Assembly (NCBI RefSeq): GCF_002367995.1
Contig: NZ_AP018207.1
Span: 2,773,083-2,837,082, forward strand
Reading direction: 5' to 3'
DNA from: Calothrix brevissima NIES-22
GTDB taxonomy: Bacteria > Cyanobacteriota > Cyanobacteriia > Cyanobacteriales > Nostocaceae
Length of the DNA: 64,000 nucleotides
The notes below the pieces were generated by a model that had not been told where the DNA came from, searched no databases, and saw nothing but the letters and a program-made list of their open reading frames with translations. Position 1 is the first letter of the stretch; each line of letters opens with the position of its first letter. Shown here in pieces: positions 15,433 to 25,136 of this stretch. The translations under genes and the position numbers were made by a program.

Positions 15433-16932
15433 TCAAGAACGTTTCACCGGATTCATCCAGGTTTCCAGGCGACTAAATGCTTGAGAAGATAGCAGTGTTA
15501 AGCATAGATAAACTATCGCCACAGCAAAGTAAATCTCAAAGGCGCGATAGTTATCTGCAACAATTAATTGTCCTTTGCGGGCGAGTTCTTCCAAGCCAAT
15601 TGCGGAAACTAAGCTAGTATCTTTTAACAAACTAATAAATTCATTCCCCAACGGTGGAATCATCCGGCGGAAAGCTTGAGGGAAAATGACATAACGCATG
15701 GTTTGCAAAGAACTTAAACCAAGAGATTGGGATGCTTCAGCTTGTCCTGGTTCTATTGATTGAATCCCAGCGCGGACGATTTCTGCAATGTAGGCGGCGC
15801 TATTTAATGTTAAGGCGATTACCCCTGCAATTAAGCGATCGAAGGAGAAAGTTAAACCAAGTTCTTGGATGAGTGCAGGTATGCCAAAATAAATCATAAA
15901 AATCTGCACTAGTAAAGGCGTTCCTCGAAAAAAATCTATATAGGCGCGTGTTAGCCAACGCAAATATGGGATTGGGGAAAGGCGAATAATACCCAACAGG
16001 GAACCGCCAATTAAACCCAACACTACAGATACTACTGTTAATTGTAATGTCACCAATACGCCTTTTAGAAGTATGGGGAAAGACCGCCAAATTATGTTTA
16101 ATGAATAGAATATGCCAGTGGTGCTGGTAGTTTGTTGCTCAAAAGGTGATTTAGCTGGTAAGGTTGGGGGTTCGGCTTTAAACCACTGGCGATAAATTTG
16201 GGCATAAGTGCCATTTTTAAGGATTTTATCAAGTCCGTCGTTAATTAATGCTAGATTTTCTGAGTTTTTCGGTGTGGCAATGCCATAATATTCTTCTGTA
16301 ACTAATTGCCCTACTACTTTTACCCCCTGGAGATTGCCCTGATTAATGGCGTATAAAGTCACGGGAGCATCGTTGATGACTGCATCTACATTACCATTGG
16401 CTAATTCTTGCAAAGCTAGAGGTGCAGAATCAAAACTGCGAATTTTTGCACCGGGAATATTTTGAGCTTTTTTAGCGCCAGTTGTACCAATTTGTACAGC
16501 AATTCGTTTATTTTGGAGATGATCCAGGTTAGTAATATCTTGATTGTCTGCGCGAATGGCGATCGCTAATCCTGCTTTAAAATAAGGACGAGAAAAGGAA
16601 ACTGTTTTGCTTCTTTCTTCGGTAATGGTAATCGAACTAATCGCCGCATCTACAGTTTTTGCTTGCAAAGCTGGAATCATACCATCAAAGGGTATGCTTT
16701 GAATTTCTATTTTAAAATTAGCCGCAGTTGCGATCGCCTGGATCAAATCAATCGAAAAACCTTGCAACTTGCCGCCACTTCCGAGAAACTCAAAAGGTGG
16801 AAACCCAGGTTCATTAGCAACCCGCAGAGTTTTTCCTACAGTAGAATTAACGCTACAGCCAACAAGTAAAAATAAACTCAATACTGTAGCTACTAACGAG
16901 TTTAGCCAAGGTACCTGAGCCAATCCAAGCAT
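15433..16932 (-). CDS. Amino-acid ABC transporter: substrate-binding protein fused to permease
   Basis: About 499 residues from ATG 16932; a TTG five codons upstream (16947) is a weaker start. A lipoprotein signal leads to the lipobox LVGC with Cys26. The periplasmic type-3 binding domain follows ([26 protein letters not shown], typical of Gln/Glu/His binders) to about residue 255. The permease domain has the HisM/GlnP signature ([31 protein letters not shown]) and the EAA loop [24 protein letters not shown] that contacts the ATPase. Such fused binding-permease proteins are known in cyanobacteria and Gram-positives. The ATPase partner is divergent, 27 bp away. Confidence 0.93.
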   Translation of the reverse strand: MLGLAQVPWLNSLVATVLSLFLLVGCSVNSTVGKTLRVANEPGFPPFEFLGSGGKLQGFSIDLIQAIATAANFKIEIQSIPFDGMIPALQAKTVDAAISSITITEERSKTVSFSRPYFKAGLAIAIRADNQDITNLDHLQNKRIAVQIGTTGAKKAQNIPGAKIRSFDSAPLALQELANGNVDAVINDAPVTLYAINQGNLQGVKVVGQLVTEEYYGIATPKNSENLALINDGLDKILKNGTYAQIYRQWFKAEPPTLPAKSPFEQQTTSTTGIFYSLNIIWRSFPILLKGVLVTLQLTVVSVVLGLIGGSLLGIIRLSPIPYLRWLTRAYIDFFRGTPLLVQIFMIYFGIPALIQELGLTFSFDRLIAGVIALTLNSAAYIAEIVRAGIQSIEPGQAEASQSLGLSSLQTMRYVIFPQAFRRMIPPLGNEFISLLKDTSLVSAIGLEELARKGQLIVADNYRAFEIYFAVAIVYLCLTLLSSQAFSRLETWMNPVKRS

Positions 16933-16959
16933 ATTAATTCTTCTCAAACCTCAAATCTA

Positions 16960-17715
16960 ATGAACAATTTTCCATCTGCGATTACTTTTGAGAATATCGA
17001 AAAAAGCTTCGGTTCCCTGAAAGTTCTTCAAGGAATCACCGGCGAAATCAATCGCGGTGAGGTAGTGGCGGTGATTGGTTCTTCCGGCTGTGGTAAAAGT
17101 ACTTTACTACGTTGTTTTAATCGTTTAGAAACCATTAATCACGGACGTTTAGTAGTTAATGGCATAGATTTATCACAACCTGAGATTAACTATACTCTAT
17201 TGCGAGAACTCAGAACCCAAGTGGGTATGGTTTTTCAACAATTTAACTTATTTCCCCACCTCAGCGTACTAGAAAATTTGACACTTGCTCCCCGTAAAGT
17301 TTTAGGGAAAACACCCAAAGAAAGCGCCCAATTAGCCGGATTATATCTGGAAAAAGTCGGGCTGTTTGATAAAGCATCAGCCTATCCGGAGCAACTTTCT
17401 GGGGGACAAAAACAACGTGTAGCGATCGCGCGGAGTTTATGTATGAATCCGCAAATTATGTTGTTTGATGAACCTACCAGCGCTTTAGATCCAGAACTCG
17501 TTGGTGAAGTGCTACAAGTCATGCAGCAATTAGCAACGGAAGGAATGACAATGGTAGTCGTTACTCATGAAATGCAATTTGCGCGAGAAGTCGCGCACCG
17601 AGTCATATTTTTGGATCGAGGCGTTGTAGCGGAACAAGGTTCAGCCCATGAAGTTTTAACTTATCCTCAAAGCGATCGCCTACGTATTTTCCTCAGTCGT
17701 TTAAATGTTGTTTAA
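16960..17715 (+). CDS. Polar amino-acid ABC transporter ATPase (GlnQ-like)
   Basis: A 251-residue ABC ATPase. Walker [10 protein letters not shown] is at residues 40-48, the Q-loop is in [13 protein letters not shown], the signature is [15 protein letters not shown], Walker B with the D-loop is [12 protein letters not shown], and the switch His is in VVTHEMQFA. The [14 protein letters not shown] and GVVAEQG segments are typical of the GlnQ/HisP polar amino-acid group. It is divergent from the fused binding-permease gene, with which it should form one importer energised at the cytoplasmic face. Confidence 0.95.
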   Translation: MNNFPSAITFENIEKSFGSLKVLQGITGEINRGEVVAVIGSSGCGKSTLLRCFNRLETINHGRLVVNGIDLSQPEINYTLLRELRTQVGMVFQQFNLFPHLSVLENLTLAPRKVLGKTPKESAQLAGLYLEKVGLFDKASAYPEQLSGGQKQRVAIARSLCMNPQIMLFDEPTSALDPELVGEVLQVMQQLATEGMTMVVVTHEMQFAREVAHRVIFLDRGVVAEQGSAHEVLTYPQSDRLRIFLSRLNVV

Positions 17716-17736
17716 AAGTTGCCACAAACTAAATTT

Positions 17737-17997
17737 CTAAAGATATTCACTCAGGAAGTCAAAAGGATCGTCTTCCCAACATGGTTCAGGAATCATCAAC
17801 AGTAAACTATTACGGATATCAGTTTCAATTTCATCACTATCTTCCCTGTCAAATAATTCAGTCATAACTTTCCAGTCACGTTCTTCTAAAGATATCAGTG
17901 CTGGGGCATATACATGTAGATTTCCTGGATAATTCACACGTTCAATTAGGGCTGACTATCGCCAAAAATATAGTTTATTTTGTTGATAAACAATCAT
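17737..17997 (-). pseudogene. Small unknown protein interrupted by an in-frame TAG
   Basis: An ATG at 17997 opens MIVYQQNKLYFWR, then TAG at 17956-17958, then the same frame continues as SALIERVNYPGNLHVYAPALISLEERDWKVMTELFDREDSDEIETD to the stop at 17737. The downstream part could restart at a GTG at 17937 (66 residues). Acidic and rich in aromatic residues; I do not recognise it. Either a nonsense-broken gene of 86 residues or a shorter functional restart. Confidence 0.5.
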
Positions 17998-18217
17998 ATT
18001 CTAACTTGAGCATTACGTCGTCACAAGCAATCTAAAAAATCCTCATAAAATTAATTGCAAAACTTTAAATCTATTTTTTCAATTGCGGGGTCTTACCCCA
18101 CAAATTATTCAACAAGATTTAATATTTAAGTAATGGTAATTACTGATACTAAAAAATGTCTATTTAATACGTAATTTGCTTCCCTGCCCCCTACCCCCTC
18201 CCCTCAGTGATAGGCTA

Positions 18218-19180
18218 TTATTTGAGGTTGTAAATCTCTGTTAAATCGACATTTCCGCCACTGAGAATAATTCCAATCCTGGCTACTGGTACTGTGACAA
18301 TACCTTCTAGTAAAGCTGCTGCGGCTAATACTCCTGTGGGTTCAACAACTATTTTGAGGCGTTCCCAAAGAAAAAACATGGTGCGGATAATTGCTGATTC
18401 TGAGACTGTGACCATATCATCAACGTAATTCAAGATGATAGGAAAGGTAATTTTCCCCAAGCTAGGAGTACGCGCACCATCAGCGATGGTATTTGGGTTA
18501 TGGACAGTTTGCAGAGTTTTGCTGTAAAAGGAACGAGTAGCATCATCGGCTAATTCGGGTTCAACGCCAATTACCCGACATTTTGGCGATAGTGCTTTAG
18601 TTGCGATCGCACATCCCGAAAGTAAACCACCACCACCGCAAGGTACTAATAAAAAGTCGAGTTCGCCTACTTCCTGGATTAATTCTAAAGCAGCTGTACC
18701 TTGTCCGGCGACAATATGGGGATGATCGTAAGGGGGAATGAGTTTCAAGTTGCGATCGCGGGCTAAACTTTGGGTGAGTTCTTCCCGATTAGTATTGTGT
18801 CGATTGTAGAGAATCACCTCCGCTCCATAACCGCGAGTAGCTGTTTGCTTGACTGCTGGTGCATCATCCGGCATAACAATAGTTGTAGGGATATTAAGTA
18901 ATTTTCCTGCTAGTGCGATCGCCTGGGCGTGATTCCCCGATGAAAAAGTAATCACCCCTTGTTGTTTTTGGGTTTGAGATAGCTGTGTTAATGCATTGTA
19001 TGCACCTCTAAACTTAAAAGCCCCTGTACGTTGAAAGTTTTCGCACTTAAAAAACACCTCGCTATGAGTCAGTTCATTCACTGTTCTGGAAGTTAGCACT
19101 GGTGTTTGTTGGGAAATTCCCAAAAGCCGATTGTAAGCAGCTTGTACGTCAGTAATAGTGAGCGAATTTTCCTGTAGCAT
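18218..19180 (-). CDS. PLP-dependent threonine/serine dehydratase family (threo-3-hydroxyaspartate dehydratase or serine racemase-like)
   Basis: About 320 residues from the ATG at 19180 (MLQENSLTITDVQAAYNRL), the usual length of this family; a GTG at 19243 would add 21 unlikely residues. The PLP lysine is Lys56 in TGAFKFRGAYNAL, and the phosphate-binding loop is PCGGGGLLSG. The C-terminal ACT-like regulatory domain of biosynthetic IlvA is absent, so this is the short catabolic/racemase type. GDP-type fold II enzymes of this kind deaminate threonine, serine or 3-hydroxyaspartate or racemise serine, and the sequence does not decide which. Confidence 0.88.
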   Translation of the reverse strand: MLQENSLTITDVQAAYNRLLGISQQTPVLTSRTVNELTHSEVFFKCENFQRTGAFKFRGAYNALTQLSQTQKQQGVITFSSGNHAQAIALAGKLLNIPTTIVMPDDAPAVKQTATRGYGAEVILYNRHNTNREELTQSLARDRNLKLIPPYDHPHIVAGQGTAALELIQEVGELDFLLVPCGGGGLLSGCAIATKALSPKCRVIGVEPELADDATRSFYSKTLQTVHNPNTIADGARTPSLGKITFPIILNYVDDMVTVSESAIIRTMFFLWERLKIVVEPTGVLAAAALLEGIVTVPVARIGIILSGGNVDLTEIYNLK

Positions 19181-19314
19181 TGCTAGGAGTATGAAACATT
19201 CTCGCTCATTATTTTTATCTGAAATAGCATCAATGCCAAGCACCTCATAATTTAGCGCTTGGCATTTTTTGTCAATTCCTATTCTGGACTAAATTCGGTG
19301 GTTTATACAATACT

Positions 19315-19427
19315 AGGACTTACGCAAAAACTACGGAAGAATCGAACCGCGTTCGCGTAGCGTCTCGCAGAGAAGACACGAAGGACAAGAAGAAATAAGA
19401 GTTTCAAAGGTATTTTGCGTAAGTCCT
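19315..19427. mobile_element. Small MITE-like element, 113 bp
   Basis: Perfect 15-bp terminal inverted repeats AGGACTTACGCAAAA and TTTTGCGTAAGTCCT. AATACT occurs immediately left (19309-19314) and one base right (19429-19434), a possible target duplication. The interior has GCGTAGCGTCTCGCAGAGAAG, a motif seen in many dispersed Nostocales repeats. No coding capacity. Confidence 0.75.
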
Positions 19428-19505
19428 GAATACTTTGCTGAAGCAAAACTAACTAATATACCGCAAATCTTTGTTGCATTGCTATAACAAATGAAACAAG
19501 AAAAT

Positions 19506-20036
19506 TTAACTATTCTCATCTAGAATTGTGCCTTCCAAATTAGCTTTTTCTAGATTTGCACCGCTTAAATTGGCTTGATTTAAGTCTGCTTGCGCCAAAT
19601 TCGCCTGAGTTAAATCTGCTACTGTTAAGTCTGCACCGCTCAAATCAGCCTTATCTAAATTTGCAGCAACTAAAGTGGCTTCGGTTAACTCTGCTTCACT
19701 CAGGTTAGCTTCAATTAATTTAGCGACAGTTAAATCAGCCTGAGTTAAATTCGCGCCATCTAAAACAGCACCGTCTAATATTGCGCCATCTAATATTGCA
19801 CCAGTTAAATTACTTTCACTGAGGTTAGCATCACTCAAATTGGCTCCGTTTAAATCTGCCTCAACTAAGCTAGCGTGGCTTAAATTTGCATGACTCAAAT
19901 TAGCACCATCTAAAATTGCTCTATCTAATATTGCACCACTGAGATTTACTTCTCGTAAATTTGCTTCACTGAGGTTAATACCTGTAAAGTCTCTTGTACC
20001 AGCAGCATAGTTTTTTAGGAGTTCATCTGCCTGCAT
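19506..20036 (-). CDS. Pentapeptide-repeat protein
   Basis: A 176-residue protein almost entirely made of A(D/N)LXX pentapeptide repeats from about residue 20 to the C-terminus (LSEANLREVNLSGAILDRAI onward), which fold as a right-handed quadrilateral beta helix. A short helical cap (MQADELLKNYAAGTRDF) starts the protein; there is no signal peptide or transmembrane segment, so it is cytosolic. Members are abundant in cyanobacteria and mostly of unknown function; a few mimic DNA. Some adjacent repeats are near-identical (AILDGAILDGAVLDGANL), showing internal duplication. Confidence 0.95.
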   Translation of the reverse strand: MQADELLKNYAAGTRDFTGINLSEANLREVNLSGAILDRAILDGANLSHANLSHASLVEADLNGANLSDANLSESNLTGAILDGAILDGAVLDGANLTQADLTVAKLIEANLSEAELTEATLVAANLDKADLSGADLTVADLTQANLAQADLNQANLSGANLEKANLEGTILDENS

Positions 20037-20270
20037 AGATTATGCTCCATTTATTTTTGTTACGTTGAAAGTCACGGCAATTAATTTATGACTTAGCCTT
20101 GGCAACAGAGGCTGTAAAAATACGCTTAAACTATCATAGCCAGCAGATTTTTTTCTTATCACTAGCTAAGGTTATTATTTGATTTCATACCTTGGATAGT
20201 AGGCATTTCTAAAGTATACTTAGCAAGATTCAAGTACGATTCCTATAGTTAAGGATAAATGTAGGTTGGG

Positions 20271-20314
20271 GAGCCAGTGCGTTGCGGGGGTTCCCCCCGT
20301 TGTAGCAACTGGCG
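20271..20314. repeat. GCCAGT...ACTGGC palindromic repeat, second copy
   Basis: GAGCCAGTGCGTTGCGGGGG followed by a mirrored TTCCCCCC...GCAACTGGCG. The copy at 10351-10393 differs at a few positions only. Confidence 0.75.
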
Positions 20315-20349
20315 TTTGAACGAAGTGAAACCCAACAAATCGCCGAAAA

Positions 20350-20570
20350 TGTTGGGTTTCGTTCCTCAACCCAACCTACGTGGTTTAAGGTTTTTGAGGC
20401 TAACTGAACGGTATTGGCAAGCCTCACAGAAAATTAGTATGTGTTGTGAAAATATTTTTTTAATGAACCGCCAAGTCGCCAAGTACGCCAAGGAGAAGAG
20501 AAAAAAATGAGAATTAGTAAATTTCACAAATGATTTAGATGTAGGTTGGGTTGAGGAACGAAACCCAACA
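20350..20570. repeat. 30-bp perfect inverted pair (20350-20379 / 20541-20570)
   Basis: TGTTGGGTTTCGTTCCTCAA at 20350 continues to CCTAC at 20379; the exact reverse complement begins GTAGGTTGGGTTGAGGAACG at 20541. This is a widespread type of repeat in filamentous cyanobacteria, and the two copies flank about 160 bp of unrelated sequence. Confidence 0.85.
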
Positions 20571-20789
20571 CGCCAAAGTCTTTTAATTTTTTTGGTTTCA
20601 CAACCTTATACCCAACGTACCCATCTATCTCATTTTTTTCTGGAATTGGTATAAGTACCTCTGCCAAATTAATTATATTTTTTATCAAAAGATAGAAATA
20701 CCTATAATCTGGTTTTTGTTCCCTGTTCCCCTTTCCCTATTCCCTTCTCGAAATGTGCAATTTATTTTGCACAACTACTTGTATGTAAA

Positions 20790-22274
20790 TTAAACTAATA
20801 ATTCCGAAGTTATTTCCTCAAAGTTGCGTCTGTAGACTTTGTTGCCATACTCTTCCCATGCTTGGTTTGAAGAGTGGGGAAATTGGGTTAATGTTGCCTG
20901 TTGAATATATTCCATAAACGGGCGACGAAGACGTTCATATTTATCGAAAGCTGAGGCTATAGCTTGTAGGTTATGCCAATGATTTTCTTGAGCAATATTA
21001 GTAATTAATGTTGTCATTACCATTGCATCTTCTAATCCTTGATTAGCTCCTTGAGCCATAAAAGGAGGCATACCATGTGCAGCATCACCAACTAATACAA
21101 CTCGTCCTGCACTCCAACTTGGTAAGATATTTTCATCTATAGCAGCACGATGAATGTAATAAGGACGTTGCAAAATATTTTCTGGTGGAGATAATTGGAC
21201 TAATTCTTGTAGTAACTGGGGAAATCCAGCTTTTTCTAACTCTTGCAGCCCTAAGTTACGCAAATCACTACCACACTTCCCTGACACTGAATCCAAAGGT
21301 ACTGCTACATGCAGTAAATAGCCCATACTTTGTCTATTCATTAACAACATTCTGGGCGTTTCACTAAAAGCGTGATTGCTCAGATCGTAGTTAGCTATTG
21401 TAATAATTGGCGAGCCTGCCAAAAATTTTTCTTCAATATGCGATCGCACTTCTTGAGGAATATCGGGTATTTCTCGACAAGATATTGCCGCAAAGCCAGA
21501 ATATTGGGGTGTGGCGAAAGCTAGGTTAGAGCTATCGGCATAAAGTATCTGACGTACTGTAGAGTTAATCCCGTCTGCGGCAACAATTAACTTAGCTCGG
21601 AATGATTTTGTTATTGATGGTTGAGGCGTACTGTCTGAATTTTCAGACTGTGTATCTAACCAATATGCATAGGGATTAGCTTCAACATTCGCACTACTAA
21701 CACAATCGATGCGAATACAGCCTAATTCTGGCTCATCTACTACATTAATACAACGGTGATTCGGTTTAACTTGCTCTTCTGGAAGTAGTTGTCTTAAGGC
21801 AGTTTGTAAATTATACCAAGAAATGGAAACTCGACCTTCGCCATACTCACTCAACCAAACATCAAAACTCAGAGGAATTGCGCGAACTTTCTGCCCCTGA
21901 AAGTTTTTTGAAACCCATTCTAGTGAAGGTTTGGGAAGTTTTGGTTCAATGACTGCGGTGGTTTTCTCTGCTTCAGCAGGCTGGTAATTAGTGAAAGTCA
22001 GACTCGCTGTTTTGACTGCTTGATATGCGCGATCGTCTAAATATTTTAGAGCTTTTAATCCGTTAGGCAGAAGATCCACAACCTGACCAACTTGACGAAA
22101 AGCACGAGTTTGATCTATGACGAGAATATTGTCAATACCACGTTTGCGTAAACCAACAGCAGTGGCTAAACCAATAGGACCAGCACCAACTATGATAACA
22201 TCGTAGATTTTGTTAATGGGTGTATTTGTGAATCCATCTGCTATTGATTGACTTTGGGGAATATTCATAGGCAA
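20790..22274 (-). CDS. FAD-dependent monooxygenase (aromatic hydroxylase/epoxidase type)
   Basis: A 494-residue group A flavoprotein monooxygenase. The Rossmann FAD motif is VIIVGAGPIGLATAVGLRKRG at residues 26-46; the second FAD-binding block is GRVVLVGDAAHGMPPFMAQGANQGLEDA near residue 395. The middle contains LIVAADGINSTVRQIL, corresponding to the conserved DG motif that contacts both FAD and NAD(P)H. No signal peptide. Relatives include salicylate hydroxylase and zeaxanthin epoxidase, and the substrate cannot be told from sequence. It stands alone on its strand with the EF-G paralogue 91 bp upstream, likely a separate unit. Confidence 0.9.
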   Translation of the reverse strand: MPMNIPQSQSIADGFTNTPINKIYDVIIVGAGPIGLATAVGLRKRGIDNILVIDQTRAFRQVGQVVDLLPNGLKALKYLDDRAYQAVKTASLTFTNYQPAEAEKTTAVIEPKLPKPSLEWVSKNFQGQKVRAIPLSFDVWLSEYGEGRVSISWYNLQTALRQLLPEEQVKPNHRCINVVDEPELGCIRIDCVSSANVEANPYAYWLDTQSENSDSTPQPSITKSFRAKLIVAADGINSTVRQILYADSSNLAFATPQYSGFAAISCREIPDIPQEVRSHIEEKFLAGSPIITIANYDLSNHAFSETPRMLLMNRQSMGYLLHVAVPLDSVSGKCGSDLRNLGLQELEKAGFPQLLQELVQLSPPENILQRPYYIHRAAIDENILPSWSAGRVVLVGDAAHGMPPFMAQGANQGLEDAMVMTTLITNIAQENHWHNLQAIASAFDKYERLRRPFMEYIQQATLTQFPHSSNQAWEEYGNKVYRRNFEEITSELLV

Positions 22275-22365
22275 GCAAAGTAAGTTGGCATTTTTACCGC
22301 AGTAGTAAAAACTCCGGAAATTAACAAAAAGGTAAACAATATTGTCTACCTTCTTGTTATATCAA

Positions 22366-24378
22366 CTATTGGTTACTAGCTTGTCTGTAACAGGCAAATT
22401 CCATTGTGAAAGTTGCCATACCCGCAGTTTGCGATCGCAAGTCTGTAGAATAGCCAAACATTCGCGCTAGGGGTACTTCCGCCCGAATCACTGAGTATGT
22501 TTGCATAGTTTGGGAACCCAACAGCAAACCGCGACGGGAGGAGATATCGCCTTGAACTCTACCTAAATACTCATTGGGTGTTTCCACTTCTACAAGCATA
22601 ATTGGTTCGAGAATATAGGCTTTGGCTTTGTTAATCGCTTCTTCTAAAGCTTGATGGGAAGCTGAACGAAAAGCCAATTCTGACGAATCTACTGAGTGAT
22701 AGGAACCACTTTCCAGCACAACTTTTACCCCGGTGACAGGATAACCTTCTAAAATCCCCGATTGCATAGCTTCGCGGAAACCTTTTTCGCAACCAGGAAT
22801 ATATTCTTTCGGAATTGCACCGCCAACTACTCGGTTTTCAAACACAAAGGGTTCTTCTGTAGGTTCAATCCAACCACTGACATGGGCGTATTGTCCAGAA
22901 CCACCGCTTTGTTTTCTCAGTCGGTAATCAAAGTATGCTTTTTGACCAATTGTTTCCCGATAGGCAACTGCGGGTTTACCAACATATACCTCCGTGTTAT
23001 ATTCCCGTTGAATGCGCTCCAAGTAAATTTCTAAATGCAGTTCGCCCATCCCAGAAATTAGGGTAGCTCCTGATTCAGTATCTATACTCAACTTAAAGGT
23101 AGGATCTTCTTTTTGGAAACGGTTGAGAGCTTTAGAAAGGCGATCGCTATCTTCTTGTTTTTTCGGCGTGACTGCCAGTGTAATTACTGGCTCTGGGACA
23201 TACATTTTTTCCAAAGATACTAGTGTTTCTCCAGAGTAAAATGTATCGCCAGAAGCACAATCGATACCCAACATGGCGATAATATCTCCAGCTTCTGCAA
23301 CCTTCACCTCTTCACGCTTGTTGGCGTGCATTCTCACCAAGCGCCCAATTTGCACCCGTTGTTGAGTACGGGCGTTGTAAACAGTATCCCCCTGTTTTAA
23401 TGTCCCCGAATAAATTCGGGTGTAGGTTAACTGCCCAAAGGATTCTACAGTGAGTTTAAACGCCAACGCCACTAAAGGATCGTCAGGATTGGGGTAAAGG
23501 CTAACAGACTCGACAGTTTTGACGATTTCCCGATCTACCGGCGATGGGAGATAATAGGCGATCGCATCTAGTAAATTTTGTACGCCTTTATTTTTGAATG
23601 CCGAACCTAGCAATACTGGTGTCAGTTGCAAAGTTAAGGTGGCTTGGCGGATAGTTTGCCAAATTAATTCTTTGGGAACTTCCCTACCTTCCAATAACAT
23701 CTCTGTCATCGGTTCAGAGAAGAATGACAAAGCATCCAGCAGTTTTTCTCTGGCTTGCTCCGCTTCTTCTACAAAGGCGTCAGGAATTGCCTGTTTCACC
23801 CAATTTTCGCCGTTTTCGCCTGCAAAATAGGAAGCTTCCATTTCAATCAGGTCAATTACCCCTTGAAATTGATCTTCACTACCGATGGGATACTGAAGTA
23901 GTATGGCATTTAACTGCAAGCGATCGCGCATAGCTTGCACTACCCGAAATGGATTCGCGCCGATGCGATCCATTTTGTTAATGAAAGCAATGCGGGGTAC
24001 GCGATAGCGCTTCATCTGGCGATCCACAGTAATCGATTGGGATTGCACCCCTGCAACCGCACACAGCACCATTACCGCCCCATCCAATACCCGCAGAGCA
24101 CGCTCTACTTCTATCGTAAAATCAACATGTCCTGGTGTATCAATTAAGTTAATTTGCGTATCGTGCCACTGACAAGTTGTCGCGGCTGAAGTGATCGTAA
24201 TACCATGTAATTTTTCTTCAGGCATAAAATCCATCGTTGCACCCTTGCCACCTCCCCGTACTTCTTCAATTGCATGGATTCTGCCTGTATAGAAGAGAAT
24301 GCGCTCTGACAGTGTAGTTTTACCAGAGTCGATGTGAGCAGAAATACCAATGTTTCGGATACGTTCTCGGGGAACCAT
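22366..24378 (-). CDS. fusA: Elongation factor G paralogue
   Basis: A 670-residue translational GTPase with all five EF-G domains. G1 is AHIDSGKT (14-21), G3 DTPGH (80-84), G4 NKMD (134-137). The [13 protein letters not shown] form with Ile-Asp-Ser resembles the spd/mitochondrial-type EF-G1 group more than the canonical GIxAHIDAGKTT of bacterial EF-G. The switch I Arg of RGIT is His58 (LHGITI). Slightly shorter than the usual ~690 residues. A good ribosome site AAGGAAG (24384-24390) precedes the ATG. It is not beside rpsL, rpsG or tuf, so it is probably a second, specialised EF-G and not the main one. Confidence 0.92.
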   Translation of the reverse strand: MVPRERIRNIGISAHIDSGKTTLSERILFYTGRIHAIEEVRGGGKGATMDFMPEEKLHGITITSAATTCQWHDTQINLIDTPGHVDFTIEVERALRVLDGAVMVLCAVAGVQSQSITVDRQMKRYRVPRIAFINKMDRIGANPFRVVQAMRDRLQLNAILLQYPIGSEDQFQGVIDLIEMEASYFAGENGENWVKQAIPDAFVEEAEQAREKLLDALSFFSEPMTEMLLEGREVPKELIWQTIRQATLTLQLTPVLLGSAFKNKGVQNLLDAIAYYLPSPVDREIVKTVESVSLYPNPDDPLVALAFKLTVESFGQLTYTRIYSGTLKQGDTVYNARTQQRVQIGRLVRMHANKREEVKVAEAGDIIAMLGIDCASGDTFYSGETLVSLEKMYVPEPVITLAVTPKKQEDSDRLSKALNRFQKEDPTFKLSIDTESGATLISGMGELHLEIYLERIQREYNTEVYVGKPAVAYRETIGQKAYFDYRLRKQSGGSGQYAHVSGWIEPTEEPFVFENRVVGGAIPKEYIPGCEKGFREAMQSGILEGYPVTGVKVVLESGSYHSVDSSELAFRSASHQALEEAINKAKAYILEPIMLVEVETPNEYLGRVQGDISSRRGLLLGSQTMQTYSVIRAEVPLARMFGYSTDLRSQTAGMATFTMEFACYRQASNQ

Positions 24379-24695
24379 AATAACTTCCTTGATTATTGAT
24401 GCAACAAATTATTACCGCCTCAGCAGTAAGGTTGATATACTACAATTATACTACAAAATAACTTGGATGGCAAACAATCTCTGGTTGCTGGGAAAGCTGG
24501 TGGATGATGAGGTAGCAAGACTTAATTTAGGGAACTTACAAAAAATAAATAACCCATATTCCCTAGTGCGAGCATCTTGCTCGCTTTTAAACATCAGCGA
24601 GCAAGATGCTCGCACTACAAATTTATTAGGTATTTAAAAAATTGGATGTTCCTAGGGGGATGAGGTGGATCGGTTCGATACATAGTCAACCATTC
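24379..24695. other. Intergenic region upstream of the EF-G paralogue
   Basis: No gene supported. The only structure is the 21-bp-arm palindrome at 24564-24617; the EF-G promoter should be within the first 150 bp. Confidence 0.5.
24564..24617. repeat. Palindrome with 21-bp perfect arms
   Basis: TAGTGCGAGCATCTTGCTCG...(24564-24584) and its exact complement (24597-24617) around a 12-nt loop. A dispersed intergenic palindrome; it has no U-tract and is not at a gene end. Confidence 0.85.
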
Positions 24696-24856
24696 GGGAG
24701 CATCCCAATTTTGACGCAATACCCTTCTAGGGTATTGCTATACCAACAAAGCCTGCCAAGGCAGGCTATCAAACTTTTAGCAAAAGAAGGCAGGCTTCGT
24801 ATTTCTAGCCCCACCCTTATAGGGTGAGGGCGTTTTTGCACATTTGGGATGCTCCC
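24696..24856. mobile_element. MITE copy 2, 161 bp, central loop inverted
   Basis: Same element as at 12677-12836, with full terminal repeats GGGAGCATCCCAA / TTTGGGATGCTCCC. No target duplication is evident. The 11-bp central loop (ATCAAACTTTT, 24768-24778) is the reverse complement of the loop in copy 1, and one stem arm has diverged (AGCAAAAGAAGG). It directly abuts the HEAT-repeat relic. Confidence 0.88.
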
Positions 24857-24857
24857 C

Positions 24858-25136
24858 ACCGCAATTAGAGAATTAGCGCGTAACTTTCAAGACGATGCTG
24901 ATATCATTGGCTTCTTGAAAGAACGCGCTATAGGTGATGAAAATTCGCATGTACGCAGTCTCAGCTTGCAAGAATTAGCTGGCAATTTTCCACATCATAC
25001 TGACACCATCGGCTTGTTGCAACACCGTGCAATTGTTGATGAAGATGCAAATGTGTGCCGTATCGCTTTAGAAGAGTTGGCGCAAAATTTTCACATCGCC
25101 TTTGATGCTACTAAACTGCCAGAATGCTGCAATTGA
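24858..25136 (+). pseudogene. HEAT-like repeat protein fragment
   Basis: About 93 codons in frame with an ATG that lies inside the MITE end. It contains roughly two and a half ~34-residue units ([60 protein letters not shown]), the pattern found in C-terminal repeats of large cyanobacterial NACHT or HEAT proteins. No N-terminal domain exists upstream because the MITE begins directly before it. Its 3' end overlaps the end of the IPP isomerase gene by 46 bp. Most likely a fragment of a larger lost gene. Confidence 0.65.

Larger units (their letters stand above)
20037..20789. other. 750-bp intergenic region with dispersed repeats
   Basis: No gene supported. It holds the palindromic unit at 20271-20314, a 30-bp inverted pair at 20350-20379 and 20541-20570, and the CCAAGTCGCCAAGTACGCCAAG run near 20466-20490. 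Short frames on either strand here are repeat-derived. Confidence 0.65.
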
